Shown here piece by piece: positions 46,930 through 59,900 of a DNA stretch of 64,000 nt. The stretch is from Lingula anatina. Taxonomy: Eukaryota; Brachiopoda; Lingulata; Lingulida; Lingulidae. The first letter of the stretch is position 1. Each line of letters begins with the position of its first letter. A model generated the notes under the pieces. It was not told where the DNA came from, did no database searches, and worked only from the letters and a program-made list of their open reading frames with translations. The position numbers and the translations under genes were made by a program. The stretch covers positions 66,738 through 130,737 of the forward strand of contig NW_019775758.1 in the NCBI RefSeq assembly GCF_001039355.2. Direction: 5' to 3'.

Positions 46930-48261
46930 CCCCCGTCACACTTATTCGGAATCAGCAGGAATGAAGAAGAATGAGCCCGAACGAAGAATTTTTAAAATTC
47001 GAACGACATTCGGGGGAAAATTTTCAAATTGACCTTATTTATTGTAAGAGTACCGTTGGAATACTCAGAATGCGCTTGAATTCGCCTGAAATGATGAGTG
47101 CATTTTCGACTGTGTAGCTCTCAAAAGCAGTTCGAATGTAGTTGGAAAATTAGGAATATTTATAATGCTGTAAGAAGGCAGTAAGAATATTTAGAATATA
47201 CTTTGAAGGGCGCTCTAGTGTAGTTCGATTGCTGGCAAAATTAATATTTCAGCTCATCCGAGGCACATTCGAAACATTCTGGCGGAGTATAAAATCCCCG
47301 TCACACTAGAGGCGGAATGATTAAGAATGGCGTCGGAAATACAATTCTATGTGCATTCCAGGATATTCGAATAGCATTGTAAAAACATTCTACAAATTCT
47401 GAGTGCATTCTAAATATTTTTACCCATTCTTGTGGCCGGCTCGAATGTTTTTGTCATGCAAAAACTTTCGAAGTGCATTCCAAGAGGAAATTCATCGATT
47501 GGCATTTGAACAGTATTCTAACTGCACTATGACTGCATTCTAAATATTCTCCCGGCATTCCGACAGCATTCGAAACATTATGATCAGTTACCATTCCTGT
47601 GGCGTTATTTATACACTCTGGGCATCGTGTTACATTCTAAACATATTACAAAGTAATTTTAATTAGGTATTTTAGGTATTTCAGCTGCATTATGTTTGAA
47701 TTCTATATATTTCAAACCATCATTGGCAGCCATACCGGGAGCAGTTGACTGCATTTGAGTTCGCTTCATATATCATTCGAGGCATCTTCTTACATACTTC
47801 TGCCTGTATTCGACCAGCAGTCAAACCACACTCGTGCTGCATTTGAATCTTATTCGGAATATTCTGACTGCAATTTGAAATTCCCTTCCGATTATGGCAC
47901 GAATTTTTCAATTTATTCATTCTGGCTGGTTCTACCTTGATTCCTGCTGGTTCCGAATAAGTGCGATGGGGGCCTTAAGTCGCGTACCCTCGAATGTTAT
48001 CAGAATGTTTTGAATGTTGTCGGAATGCCGTGAAAATATTAAGAATGCAGTCACAGTGCTGTTAGAATACTATTCAAATGCCATTCGATAATTTTCCACT
48101 TGGAATTCGAAAGTTTTTAACATTCAGGCCGACCACAAGAATGGGTAAAACTATTTGAAATGCACTCAGAATTTTTAGAATGCTCTTTGAATATCCAGGA
48201 ATGCACAAAGAATTGTCTTTCCGACGGCATTCTTGTTCATTCTGCCTCTAGTGTGACGGGG
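46930..48261. mobile_element. Interlocked foldback elements built of CATTC/GAATG repeats
   Basis: Element A has ends ccccgtcacacttattcgga (46930) and tccgaataagtgcgatgggg (to 47972). Element B has ends ccccgtcacactagaggcgg (47296) and gcctctagtgtgacgggg (to 48261), with arms of almost 300 bp that match along their whole length in inverted orientation. The order is A-left, B-left, A-right, B-right. The whole region is dense in GAATG and CATTC pentamers whose strand bias flips with the arms. No ORF of note. Confidence 0.75.
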
Positions 48262-48670
48262 TTATTAGGAAAAACTGAAAAACAGAGTACTGTACAAATT
48301 TATGCTTTCAACTTCCTTGCTAAAAGTGCAGTTCAAATACAAAAATACGTGCAGTAGTTATCTGTACATTTTCGCATGTTTGAAGAATAAATTTTAGACA
48401 TTCAAACTGCTATATGTCATACCCTGAATGCGTGCATTGGCACCTAGGTCATGTCATCAAAGATAAATGGGTGGACAGCGTCCTAAACAGGGACAGGGGC
48501 TGGACACAGTATGATATATATTTACACTAATAGCCTATTATCAGTGACTATTTATGGACTAATACGTACACGTAGGATTATACATGTACGCTATATGTGA
48601 CTCATTACGATAGCGTAGGGGATTTAAGAATTAGATTTATTTTTTTAATGTTCTTAATAAGGAAGATCGT

Positions 48671-48723
48671 CATCGTCATCATCATCATCATCATCGTCAT
48701 CACGATAATCATAATCATCACTA

Positions 48724-48776
<53 letters not shown>
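48671..48776. repeat. (CAT)n then (ATT)n microsatellites
   Basis: Consecutive triplet tracts that give false Asn- or Leu-rich frames. Confidence 0.95.
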
Positions 48777-48780
<4 letters not shown>

Positions 48781-49270
48781 AACATATCATGAAAGCCACA
48801 AAACACCATTACAAGAAATTGGTGTCCGATGTCGTTAAAATGGGTGTCAATATTTTGGGTGCTGCAATAAGCAACAATTTCACATTGTGTAACATTTGTG
48901 CTATAAATTACAGACTTGACATTTAATATGGAATATTTTTTTCCAAATCATTTTTTCATCAGTTTTTTCCCATTTTACTGACTGACAAATGAAAATAAGG
49001 ATTAAAATCGTGTTTTAATTACTTTGATTTATCTCTTTGATGTCATGTTGACATCAGTTCATTGATTGAATTCGACAGTGAAGCAAACAGAAATACATTG
49101 TCTATTCTATGCCATACGACATCCATTAAAAGAGATAGTTTGGATCTCCATATTTTCCAAATTATCGTCTGTAAAAGAGTTACACGCTCCACAAAGGACC
49201 CTCATGTCAGTGTGTAGTCATAGTAACCGTCTCTGTTACGGCTGGCCTCTTCTGGCTGTAACCAGCGCTC

Positions 49271-50070
49271 TCAAGTGGCAAGGCATTCCTTGTGATAGGT
49301 TTTTAGAGTTCGATCTGAAATAACATTCCAGGCATCGGTCAAAAATTGTCCATTTTGGCCAAGTTTTGTTGTAGGACATGTAGGCCGTTGATTCGGCAAG
49401 TAATAGGCTACCCACATATTGTCTATGAGGTTCAAATGTGGCGATTTTGATGACCAGGGTAGCTGCTCATTCCCTTGGTTCTGTAAATTATTGTATTTTT
49501 GTAGTGTTCTGTGTGAACCAGCAATCTCACCGTGCAACCTAAAATTGTTCCTAAGGTGCCCCCTATCAAGTGATATTCAAGTGGTTTTCATATTATTCCT
49601 TTATTTGATCTGATTCAGGTTTTCGTCGATGACTACCATTGGTGTTTTGGCACCAATGTGGTATCCACTCCAAATACTGACGCTGTCAATGCCCCGTGTC
49701 ACTTGAGACGCGGCACATGCTTCGTCGTAGGCCTCTTCTGGATGTCTGTAAACTCTGTTTTGACTAGTTGGGCGGTACAGGTGAAATCTGACCTCAATAA
49801 AAAAAGCCACGCGGTTTCAGTGTTCTACCCAGAAACGGTCATGGCCCCCAATTCATTAGAGAAACAGACGACGATGTTTTGCTGTTTACAATGGGTACTA
49901 CTGAGGTCTAACCTGCTAAAACCAGTTTGATGTTTTCTAAGGACCTTGAAAAACGCATTTTTGTGGCAATTTACCCCGCGTTCTGAACGGACTGGGTGGT
50001 TTTTGTTTAGTTGCAGCAGCGTATCCCGAAAGACAGTGGGTCCTGTACCCTGGAGGTAAGATTTCGATAC
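49271..50070 (-). pseudogene. Tc1/mariner transposase remnant
   Basis: Reading the minus strand, a fragment at about 49810-49601 gives RVYRHPEEAYDEAC and VSIWSGYHIGAKTPMVVIDE. A fragment at 49537-49271 gives QLPWSSKSPHLNLIDNMW and WNVISDRTLKTYHKECL. These match the DDE-domain strands (typically lpWPaqSPDLNPIEhlW) of Tc1-like transposases, with the catalytic DLNPIE changed to HLNLID. Frameshifts and stops break the frame, and the N-terminal part upstream to about 50070 is only faintly visible. Dead copy. Confidence 0.75.
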
Positions 50071-51335
50071 ATTGGGTGTGACATCTGTGTAGGTACATCA
50101 GTCTGGGCATTACTCTATTAAAATGTGCGAACCGTTCCGTTTGGCGCTATAATCTGTCTGGTAATGTTTGTCTTTTTCGCGTCATTCCGCCACAGATGAA
50201 CAAATTTGTAAAGCACTACTAAGCTCATTTTACGCACTGCAAAACTGACCGCTTGCATGCAAAATTTCAAATTCTTCTATGCAGTAGTTGCCGAAATATG
50301 GATACTTTTTTGACAGAACCAACCCTTGCCTAAGCCAAGCTTTGACAAGCCGAAAGGAACACTAGCCAATTAAATCACTGCATATTACGCAATGCAGCAG
50401 CGCAACAGACACGGAAGTCTTTTAATTGGTAGCGACACACCTGACCTCACACTTCTCCATTCACAAATCCTATATGAGATCGGTGTTTTTTTAAAAAAAG
50501 AACGCATTTTTACCTAGGCATACCTTCGAAACTGAAATATTCCATATTAAATGTCAAGTCTGTATATCTCCGTGAAATTATTATATGGTAAATGAAAGTC
50601 ATTCCTTTACTGTAGAAGATATCTAAGGTACTAAAATGTTCAGTAATTGAACATTATACAACATTGGTCAAAAAGGTGGTCCCACCCAAATCCCATGTAC
50701 TTTTATCTACAAATGATCACGCCACTGGTGTAAATTGCAATAAGCAATGCTTTTTATTTTAGATACCATATCTTACATGATTGATCGCTAAGAAAAGGCA
50801 AAATAGCGGTGAAAATATCTATATTTTATAACATAAATTCAAATTTAGAGTTTGCTCCCCTCTAATCCAGTTTTTCACTGTGACTTCTGCAGAGGTAAAG
50901 AAATGTCTGTTCAATAAAAAAGACACCACCAAATGTCACCAGATTTACACAAAATTAGCAAAAGGATGTGCTCGTTAAAGGTCACGTGTCTAAAAGCGTG
51001 TGTATCTACCGCGTACTACAATTATCTCTGACAACTTAGGCGATAATATCCTACACACACCCTTCCAAGAAGCCTTCTGCAACATGTCTTCAGACCCTCA
51101 TCTGACCATTGATGGAATACAAGAAATGACTTGCTTCTTCAGCAAAACCAGCTTCCTTCCAGTGATGGTTGACCAAGTTCCGGTATTTCTGGGGTCACTG
51201 AACGTAATATTCTCAGCTGATATTTCACTCCATCTGATAGAGCTTACTTCGGGGTGAACTCCAGGATTCATTATGACAGCGCATTTGCACACGGCTCTTT
51301 TCTGACAAGTGGTTTGTTGCAGAAACAATGTTCTG

Positions 51336-51480
51336 TCAGTGGCGGATTTATGCACTGACACCCCTAAATCCGAGCAAGCAACCACCCACCATTATTATTT
51401 CTGTTCATAATATTATCATTAGCTGCAGTGGCAGATTTAGACATGGGGTCAGGGGGGGTCCTGACCCCCCCCCCCCACCC
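51336..51480. mobile_element. Degenerate hAT-like MITE ends
   Basis: CAGTGGCGGATTTA at 51336 and CAGTGGCAGATTTAG at 51426 look like left ends of the family found at 58770-59038, the second followed by the same ggggtcagggggggtcctga block seen inverted there. The right end is not clear. Confidence 0.45.
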
Positions 51481-51825
51481 CCCTTTGGTTTCTGCAATCT
51501 ATATCACACCAATATCTCCCTGTTGAAGTTAGAGTTTCGACTAGTGAATTATACTTCTGAACCGTACCAAAGGGCTTGCTCTCCAAACAAACAACAAAAA
51601 TATTGGGCCATTGAGCATTGCGGACGCTTTGCAGCGAGACAGATTCAGACAAGATGATGTTGTCTGATAAATACACTAAATTTCGCAGCGCCTACAAGTA
51701 TTTTCATTTTGTGGCGCTTTGTAAGTTTAACGACACCATTTTCTTACCTGCTACGTCATCTCCAAGATTGCAGCAGCCAGTAATTCCAGGCCCGTTACCA
51801 ACAATTGTAAAGGGGGGGGTCCTTT

Positions 51826-51857
<32 letters not shown>

Positions 51858-53157
51858 ATTATTTTTATTATTTTTATTTTTTTATTTTTTTTGTAAAACC
51901 TAAGTTAACCTAGATCAAATATACCCAGAGTGGAAATTTTTCCCAGCAAAAAGGGGGTTCTTTCGAAACCCTTCGACCCCCCCCCCCCCAAGCTACGGGT
52001 CTCAATTCCATGTCAAGCACCTGCTGCCACCTACAGTAGGTTTCCGATTTCCGGTATTCTGGAATGCTGAGTAACTAATGGTGTCTTTTTTTAGTAAAAT
52101 GATGCACCCACTATTACTTTCATTTGTAAAATAAAAACCGATATTATGAGTTAATTTCATCCCTCTTATTGGTACATATCTCTTGTTTTGTCCTTCTGTT
52201 TCACTCTCCCTATCTCTCTCACACACTTTAACGAGCACGCGCACAAGCACACTCTCCCTCTCCCTCTCCGTCTCTATCACTCGCTTTTACAACAAAACAC
52301 ACACACACTTCTAACGCCTGGCCAACACCTTCTTCTTTGCCTCCAACTCTCTTGTTTAATCACAAGGTTTAAGTACAGAAAATCACTGCATAACAAGTGA
52401 TTTGAAAATATTTGAATTTATTGTAAGTTGCACTCCAAGTACAAAATAATTGCATCAACTTTCTAACTAAGCATTCTTGTTCGACTCATTATTTCAATTT
52501 GACATTTTATTTGTCAGGCAGTATCTCGAAAATTCATTAATACTTTGGTAAATTAATAAATAAATAATTAATTAATCAAAATATCACATTTTTGGCAAAA
52601 AATAGGCTTGTAATACATCAATTCACTTACGCAGTTCACTCAATGTTAATCAAATTAAAACATCAGAATTTAGATGCCCGTGATGCTCGTGACAGAATAT
52701 TTAACAATATTGAAATATCGATCCTTATTTAACTCAATGACTGACGTGCTACGAGACTAAATTAATTCATAATAAAACACATAAATTGAGTCATGACGAA
52801 ACCTGAAAATAAAAAAAAATGCACATAAAACTCACAATTAGAACAACGGTTTGTTTTTCCCTTGGATCTCACTGACATCCCTGCAAGAGTATAAGTCACA
52901 CGATTTATCACGTTCTCCCCATGGTTGTAACGGTTCCGTTAGAATACCGATCAATAAATAAATAAATAAATAAACAAATAAATAATAAAAAAAATACCGC
53001 CTCAGAAAAGAAGTATGCTCACGCTAAATTTCATAACTGAACCTTTGGTCGTTTCCAGCACGGCCATTAACAGTAACTTTTCTATGTACCAACCACTCCT
53101 CGCTAAGCAAATACTCCTTAATTGGCTTAAAATATGGGTATACTTCCATGCAATGAC

Positions 53158-53224
53158 CTATTCTTTGAACGTGTCCTTTACACACAGGCCATTTTCCTCG
53201 TGAGATCCCTCGCAACATTTACAT
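53158..53224 (-). CDS. Astacin-2 terminal Cys-rich exon
   Basis: Reads CKCCEGSHEENGLCVKDTFKE to a TAG at 53160-53158. Its phase fits the preceding exon (53594). The short Cys-rich tail has no family match I can name. Confidence 0.65.
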
Positions 53225-56200
53225 CTGTAAATAAATAGATAATTATATAAATGAATAAATAAATAAGTAAAGAAATGTAATTGAAAAAGATATCTGTGTC
53301 TTCAACAACAGAAACAAATAAGGACAACAGAAGGCAAAATGTAAAGAGAAAAAAGAAGTTTATTTAGATAAAGTCGACCCAAATCACTTACAGTCTTTCA
53401 ATAATATTAATAATAGTTAATTGTTTATGAATCACTTTTTTCTTTGATATAAAAAAGACGGAAATTTTGAATAAATTTCTTCAGTAATGTATTAAGCATT
53501 AGACAAACAAATTAACAATTAAAATGTTTAAAATAATTAATTCTTAATTTCAATCTAAAAAAAACTGCCTAAGATAATAATTAAGTAACATACTTAGATT
53601 TATCGTGATGGAACAAGCACAAAAACGCCGTGCATGCCCTGGTTTCACACGGCTGCTCCTCTCTGGGAAATGAAATAGTTCAAAGAATTGTCACATTTAC
53701 TGGTAATATACGTTTTTGGGTATTTAATTAACCAGAAAAAAGTTCATGCACCATATACTTAGAACAGCAGTTCAGTTTTAGGTCAACTTTTACATTTCGA
53801 AATTACCTAAATGAATGTGAAAAATAAATCAACCAATAGTGCATCCTGTTTGATGATTTTGAAATCAATTAAGTTTTTTTAATGCTATTAACATGAAAAG
53901 AATGTCTGTGGTCAACCAAGAATGCATATATTTCTAGAAAGAAGGCGAAAAAAATATATAACACAAATATTACATCTAGTGTAATACTGACTATTATCTA
54001 AAATGGGCAATGAATATGCGCCGATACCTTATAAAACAGCCGCCAAGCCCGTCATTAATTTGATAATCGTAGCAGAACTGGAACCGCATCTGCTGGCCAC
54101 ACCCGCAGTGGAGGTTACACGTCGTCCAGGGAGTCCAGCCGCCATACATCCAATCGGGAACTGAAAATAATAGCAAGACTAATAAATAAATAAATAAACA
54201 AACAAAAAAATAAATAAATAATTAAATAAAAACTATTGCAAGGCAAAACAGGCACCATGAACAGCAACACATTTCGTAATTATGAAATGAAGCAACGACC
54301 AAGAGCGTGCATTTTATACTTAAATGATTCACGAATCAGACCAGTCGGCATAAAATGAATTGAAGAAGAAGAATTATTTCAGACGAACTCCTGATAACAC
54401 ACGCACTTTTACACATCCGCCTCTTCTGGTCAAAGGCGGCGCCGTCACAGCATGTCTCCTTGCCGGTCACGCGGTCTCTGCAGGGGGGCTGGAACCCTTG
54501 TGCTCCATTGCACGCGCCACATGTGTGGTAAGGAATGATGATGTCCATGGTTGAAGTTGGCCTCGTTGTCGGCGCTTTTGTGGTAACTCCTGCTAAAGAT
54601 ATATAACACCTCATGTGAGAAGGCTTACAGCTAACTTTACTAAAGGTTTACACAAATTTAAGTAAATGTAATCATTAAGAATCGTGGAATGTTTCACAGC
54701 AAAACTGGATATTGTACTTTTGTTATGACTGTTATAATTAAAACATTGTGGAACCTATCTGTAAAGTGGAAACTATTTGTAAAGTATGATAATATTGTTA
54801 CCTTCGACGGCAATGTCTCTTGGGTCTACGTTTATCGGGCGGGAAATCTCTTCCCCCGTGATGGTCTTTATGCCAACGGTGTCATTACCGGACGGCTCGG
54901 CCTGTGGCGTTGTAAGCTCCTCCAGCTGAAGTGTGGTTGTAACCGCCTCTGGCGTTGCTTTGGGAGTGGTTGCTTTCGTGGCTGAATCTTTTGTCTCGTC
55001 GCCTTCTTCGTTTTCAGTTTCTTCCTTGTGTATGTCTTCGTCTATTTCTGTTGTGGTTGCCCTTGTGGTTGTTTGGCTGGTCGTGGTGGTGGCGATGGTT
55101 GTTGTAGTTGGTGTACTTGTAGTTGGTGTTGGTGTCGTAGTTGTCGTCGTTGGTGTCGTTGTTGTTGGTGTCGTGGTGGTGGTTGTTGGAGTCGTTGTTG
55201 TTGTTGTTAGTGTGGTAGTTGTCGTTGTTGTTGGTGTCGTGGTGGTTGTTTTTGGAGTCGTTGTTGTTGTTGGTGTGGTTGTTGTCGTTGTTTTGGTCTT
55301 GGTTGTCGTTGGAGTTGTAGTTGTTGTTTTNNNNNNNNNNNNNNNNNNNNNNNNNNNNNNNNNNNNNNNNNNNNNNNNNNNNNNNNNNNNNNNNNNNNNN
55401 NNNNNNNNNNNNNNNNNNNNNNNNNNNNNNNNNNNNNNNNNNNNNNNNNNNNNNNNNNNNNNNNNNNNNNNNNNNNNNNNNNNNNNNNNNNNNNNNNNNN
55501 NNNNNNNNNNNNTAGTTGTTGTTTTGGTCGTAGTTGTCGTTGGAGTTGGAGTTGTCGTTGTTTTGGTCGTGGTTGTCGTTGGAGTTGTAGTTGTCGTTGT
55601 TTTGGTGGTGGTTGTCTCGGGTGTCGTGGTTGTGGTTTTGTAATTTTTGTCGATTTCTGTAATATGGTACAATCCTTGCATTCATTTACGTCAATATTCT
55701 AATGACAATAAGTACATTTACATTTTTTAACTTAAAAGTAGTAACAATACGTACATTTACATTTTTATAAACTTAAAATTAATTTAAGACACTATGTAAA
55801 TGGAATATATATAACCAGTCATGGGAACTGAATAGCTGATTATCAAAGAGTGACAGTCTATGTTTTACTTGTCGTTTCTTTTAGTCGTCTATGATAAACA
55901 CAGAAAACTTGAACTTGTATGCTTCCTTACGTCAGCCGTGTTCCCAGTAAGATTGGGAGGACTCTTTTTGGTGAAATCTAATACTAAAGTCATTGCTTGG
56001 CAGCAAATCTAACCTCTTTGTTGCCTCGCTGCGTTGTTATTGGAGATAGAGACATTTTCACGTACATGTAGAGTGATCCATCTGTGGCGGTAAATTTTGA
56101 GAGATTAAGGGCAGAGTAACAACCCCCCCGTAAGCATAAACCCCGTTCTCGACACGCCATTTGAACTTTGTTGGTAGGAGACATTTTTCCAAAGAAAGCC

Positions 56201-56843
56201 TATTCCGGGTAGAACTTTCTCCTGGATAATAGGAAGCGAACTTGTGAAAGCGAATGAAGTTCCTGTGGCATACATGGTAGAAAATCTAAAAACACAGCCA
56301 CCGATGCAACCCGAAGATATAACGCCCGTGTGATAAGGACTTAAAGTGATTGTTCAGATAAACAAAGACCTGATCCATATAGATGCTTTAAACTTTATTT
56401 AATTATAAAATAATTTCGACAACTGCAAATTTTTATTTTAATGAAGGCCTGAAGCAGCCCAGGGAGCTTGTCCCTTGGAAAACCGAAATATATCACAATG
56501 CAATTCGTTGTGACATCGACTCGACTGAAGGTATAAAATAAGCTCTGTCGTGGACCTCTCTCGAAGTGGAGATCGGAACAAACAGTGCGTTATCGCAGTG
56601 AAAGCCGCTTACATGCAGGAATGACAAAAGGAATGACAAAAAGTGTAGGTAGGCGACACCACCTGCAATCTTGAATTTGATTTAAGCATTCTATTTTTGG
56701 AAGTATGTAGTTTGTACCAAAGTCTCGATATCTCGTAGACCAAAAAGATAAACTGAGGTTAACTATTATATTTTCTCAAGAAAAATGTCCAAATTATGAT
56801 TTCACTTCATAGGGCATATATAGCATATGATAGCACTTCATAG

Positions 56844-56902
<59 letters not shown>

Positions 56903-59900
56903 GGCGGAAAAGCAGCGCGCGGAAAAAAAAGAGTCATCTTTCATTGCAGACGATTCATTTTGGTCGCACAATCAAGTGTCTTACACCACTAGAACTCTTG
57001 AAACCTAATCTTTCTCTTGGTAAGCGAGACAAAAAGGTATATATTATATGAGGTATAGTAACCCATCTTAATATTCTTTGGATTCTTTATCTTCCCTACT
57101 CGACGAAAATCCACGTGGTTTCTGACGTCAATCAGTAGAGCATATCTAGTGCAAACTCTCGCCTGAAAAGATAAAGAAGGCGGCTTCATTCTCAATTTCC
57201 GCCCATTTTATCTTATGCGCTTGAAGGGGATGGGTGGGGTGGGGTGAATGACTGGAGACCAACTCAAGCTGGAAAACCGGGTGAATAAATGACCTCGTTG
57301 TAGTTAAAGTACTCCATACCAGCTTCCTATTGCAACTTTCCGTAAACGAGACTCCGATCAGGAGAGAAAGACGCCTTTGTTCATAAAGATATTTTTTCTT
57401 TTTTTATAGACAGGCATCGGCTAAATAAAATTATACGTAATATTTTAATCAATTAGTTTCCGTCCAGACTGCCGTCTTTCTTATGTTAATTCCCAACACT
57501 GAGACTCATTTCACAATTTCCTTGTCGAAACACAACAGTCGAAAATTATCTTTACAGGCATCTTAAAGTGACAAAGTGCTAGATTCAAAACAAAAATTAA
57601 TTCCATGTACATAAACCATTTCTTGGTGGACTTAACTGAGGACAAATAATACGTTTTGGTCATATTTTAACGATATATGTCATAATTTTATTTCTAAAAA
57701 CATAATCAATTCCACCTCCTTTCAAACCTCGCCGCCCGTCAACCATCTTGACACCATTTTAAATAGCAAGGAATCCAGAAGTCTGTATGAGAATTGAGCT
57801 CCAAGGGACGGAATATCTTAAAAACCCATCGCTTAAGCGTAGGTTGAGCACTTTTTCAGTCTCCCAAATGGTTAGAAAATTACGGCGAGTGTCAGGAACA
57901 GAGGATCGTAAGTTGATGTTGGTTAGTGGGATAAAAATACCGTCTACACCTGAAAATATTCGTTAAGTAAGAATTTTCCTACACCTTTAAAGGTAACGAA
58001 GGGTTAACATTTCGACATTATTATCTAAGTCGATATTGTGCAATTCCCATATCGCTAATACTGTTTTCTTTGGGTTTTACATCTTAATTTTTTAGAAATA
58101 AAAAAAGACATTTTCCCTTTAAACAATATTCCAGCGCCCATTTGTGCACCAGTACACTTGGCGCTTATTCATAGTGACCGCCAAATCTGCACGGCACATA
58201 TACATGTACATAGTGACACTGCATTGTGGGATCGATGTGAGCTTTATTTGTCGGCTTACAGGGAAGGGTGTGTTTCCAGTAAATCCCCTCTATATAAACT
58301 TGAAAAAAAAAACAAGTGCGATCATATTTATTCTTTATTGACTAACAACGGAAGAAAATACTTACAGGTACGTGTAATAAGCATTAAAATAGTCTCCCTG
58401 GAACTTTCTCTAAAGCCTCCAGTGGGACGAGTGGGTGGGAGGAAGAGACAATTAGAGGTATTAGATTTGCTGCCAGTCGTAACCACAACTTGATTAAAAG
58501 ACCCGCGGGAATCAGTAGCACCAATTAAAGTCTATCCAATTCCAGTAGAAACCCGTCTTATAAAAAAAAATTCAATGACATTGACCCTTACTTGTGCTTA
58601 CTAATAACTTGAACCCTCTTCGTGGAAAAGCAAAACCATAAGTTCGGAACAAGACCAGGGCGTCGCTGTTTTTGGACCACTGTGTTTCTTTTGGAAGAAC
58701 AGTGCCACAGAATCTGAAAATGGAATTTAAAAAAACGTAGGATTTTTAACGCTCTGGTAATGTATTAAGCAGCGACGGGTCCAGGATTTTTGAAGGGGGG
58801 TTCCGCCGATGCAAAGCCGATCCTCGCCCCCTCCCCTTGGCAGGGGGTTCGGGGCCCACTTAAAGACCCCGAAAATTTTGGTATTTTAGATGGCGAATGG
58901 TGTCATTTGGTACGGTTTAGAACTATGATTCAGTTGGTCAAAATTATAATTTCAAGAGGGGACCATTGGTGTGATTTTTTTTTCAGAAATCGAAGGGGAA
59001 GTCAGGACCCCCCTGACCACCATCTAAATCCGCCTCTGTTAAGCATATGAAATAAAGTATGTAGGACAGATATGAGCGGTGGTGTATAAACCTTATAAAA
59101 CAGGTACTGTATAGGACTAGATGTTTTGTATAAAATGTTTCTTTTGGAACCTTTAATGCAACGCTATCTTTGTATAAAGTTGAGTGGTGATTGTGCCATT
59201 TTTTCTTTGAGTTTTGTACATGAACGCTTGACCCTTGGTCGCTTTATGACATGACCTCCGTCTCGGTCAGTGGGTGGACTACTTCAGCGCTAAAAGGTTG
59301 ATAAGAAATATGAAGAGGACTACGGAGGCCAATGGTCGACAACGTTCTTAAAGCTAGAAGAAGAACAGGGCAAACAGAGAAAGAGGGAGAGAGAGAGAGA
59401 GAGAGAGGAAAAAGCTGTCATATGTACGTCAACTTACTGTTTTCCAGTGTTACCGAAGTCGTCAGAATCCTTGATCTCCACGTAGTCAATACACTGCTCC
59501 CGGGGCTCGTTCCAGACGACCTCTATGTCAATGAGGTTGGTAAGGGGTAGAAACTGGAACGTTAGTCGATGCCCTGGCTCCGTCTGAAAACAGTCAAATA
59601 AGGCATTTAGTTACATATCTATGCAAACTCTTACAACGAGCAGAGTTCAGGGGCGGATTAAGGCCGTCTTCTGGGTCTTCCGGAAGACGGTCAGATTTTC
59701 AAGTTATCTATTTTTTTCTGCTGGAAGACGGTCAAAATTGGAGGATGAATCAACAAAGATAATTTGGAAGACTGTCAGTAAATATCTCTGGATCCGCCCC
59801 TGGAGTTAGACTATACTAAGTCTCTGTTCAAAACTAACTTGATCTGCGGACTAGCTGAGCCGGGAATCAAGTATGGCGCGACCCATATGTAATAACGCGA

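Larger units (their letters stand above)
48262..53157. other. Gene-free spacer between astacin genes
   Basis: Apart from the Tc1 remnant (49271-50070) and hAT-like MITE ends near 51336 and 51426, I see only low-complexity A/T tracts (51840-51893, 52960-53000) and G/C homopolymers. The 3' UTR of astacin-2 should extend into the right part, below 53158. Confidence 0.5.

Noticed and set aside
46930-48261. CRISPR-like or tandem-repeat array
   Set aside because: The GAATG/CATTC motifs are degenerate, not spaced regularly, and arranged as inverted arms; the genome is eukaryotic.
54933-55643. 236-codon Val-rich frame on the plus strand
   Set aside because: It is the antisense shadow of the Thr-codon repeat and spans the N gap; no domain, no splice logic.
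58353-58390. Possible small astacin-2 exon with a strong donor (CT|GTAAGT)
   Set aside because: It would end in phase 2, but the next recognised exon needs phase 1.
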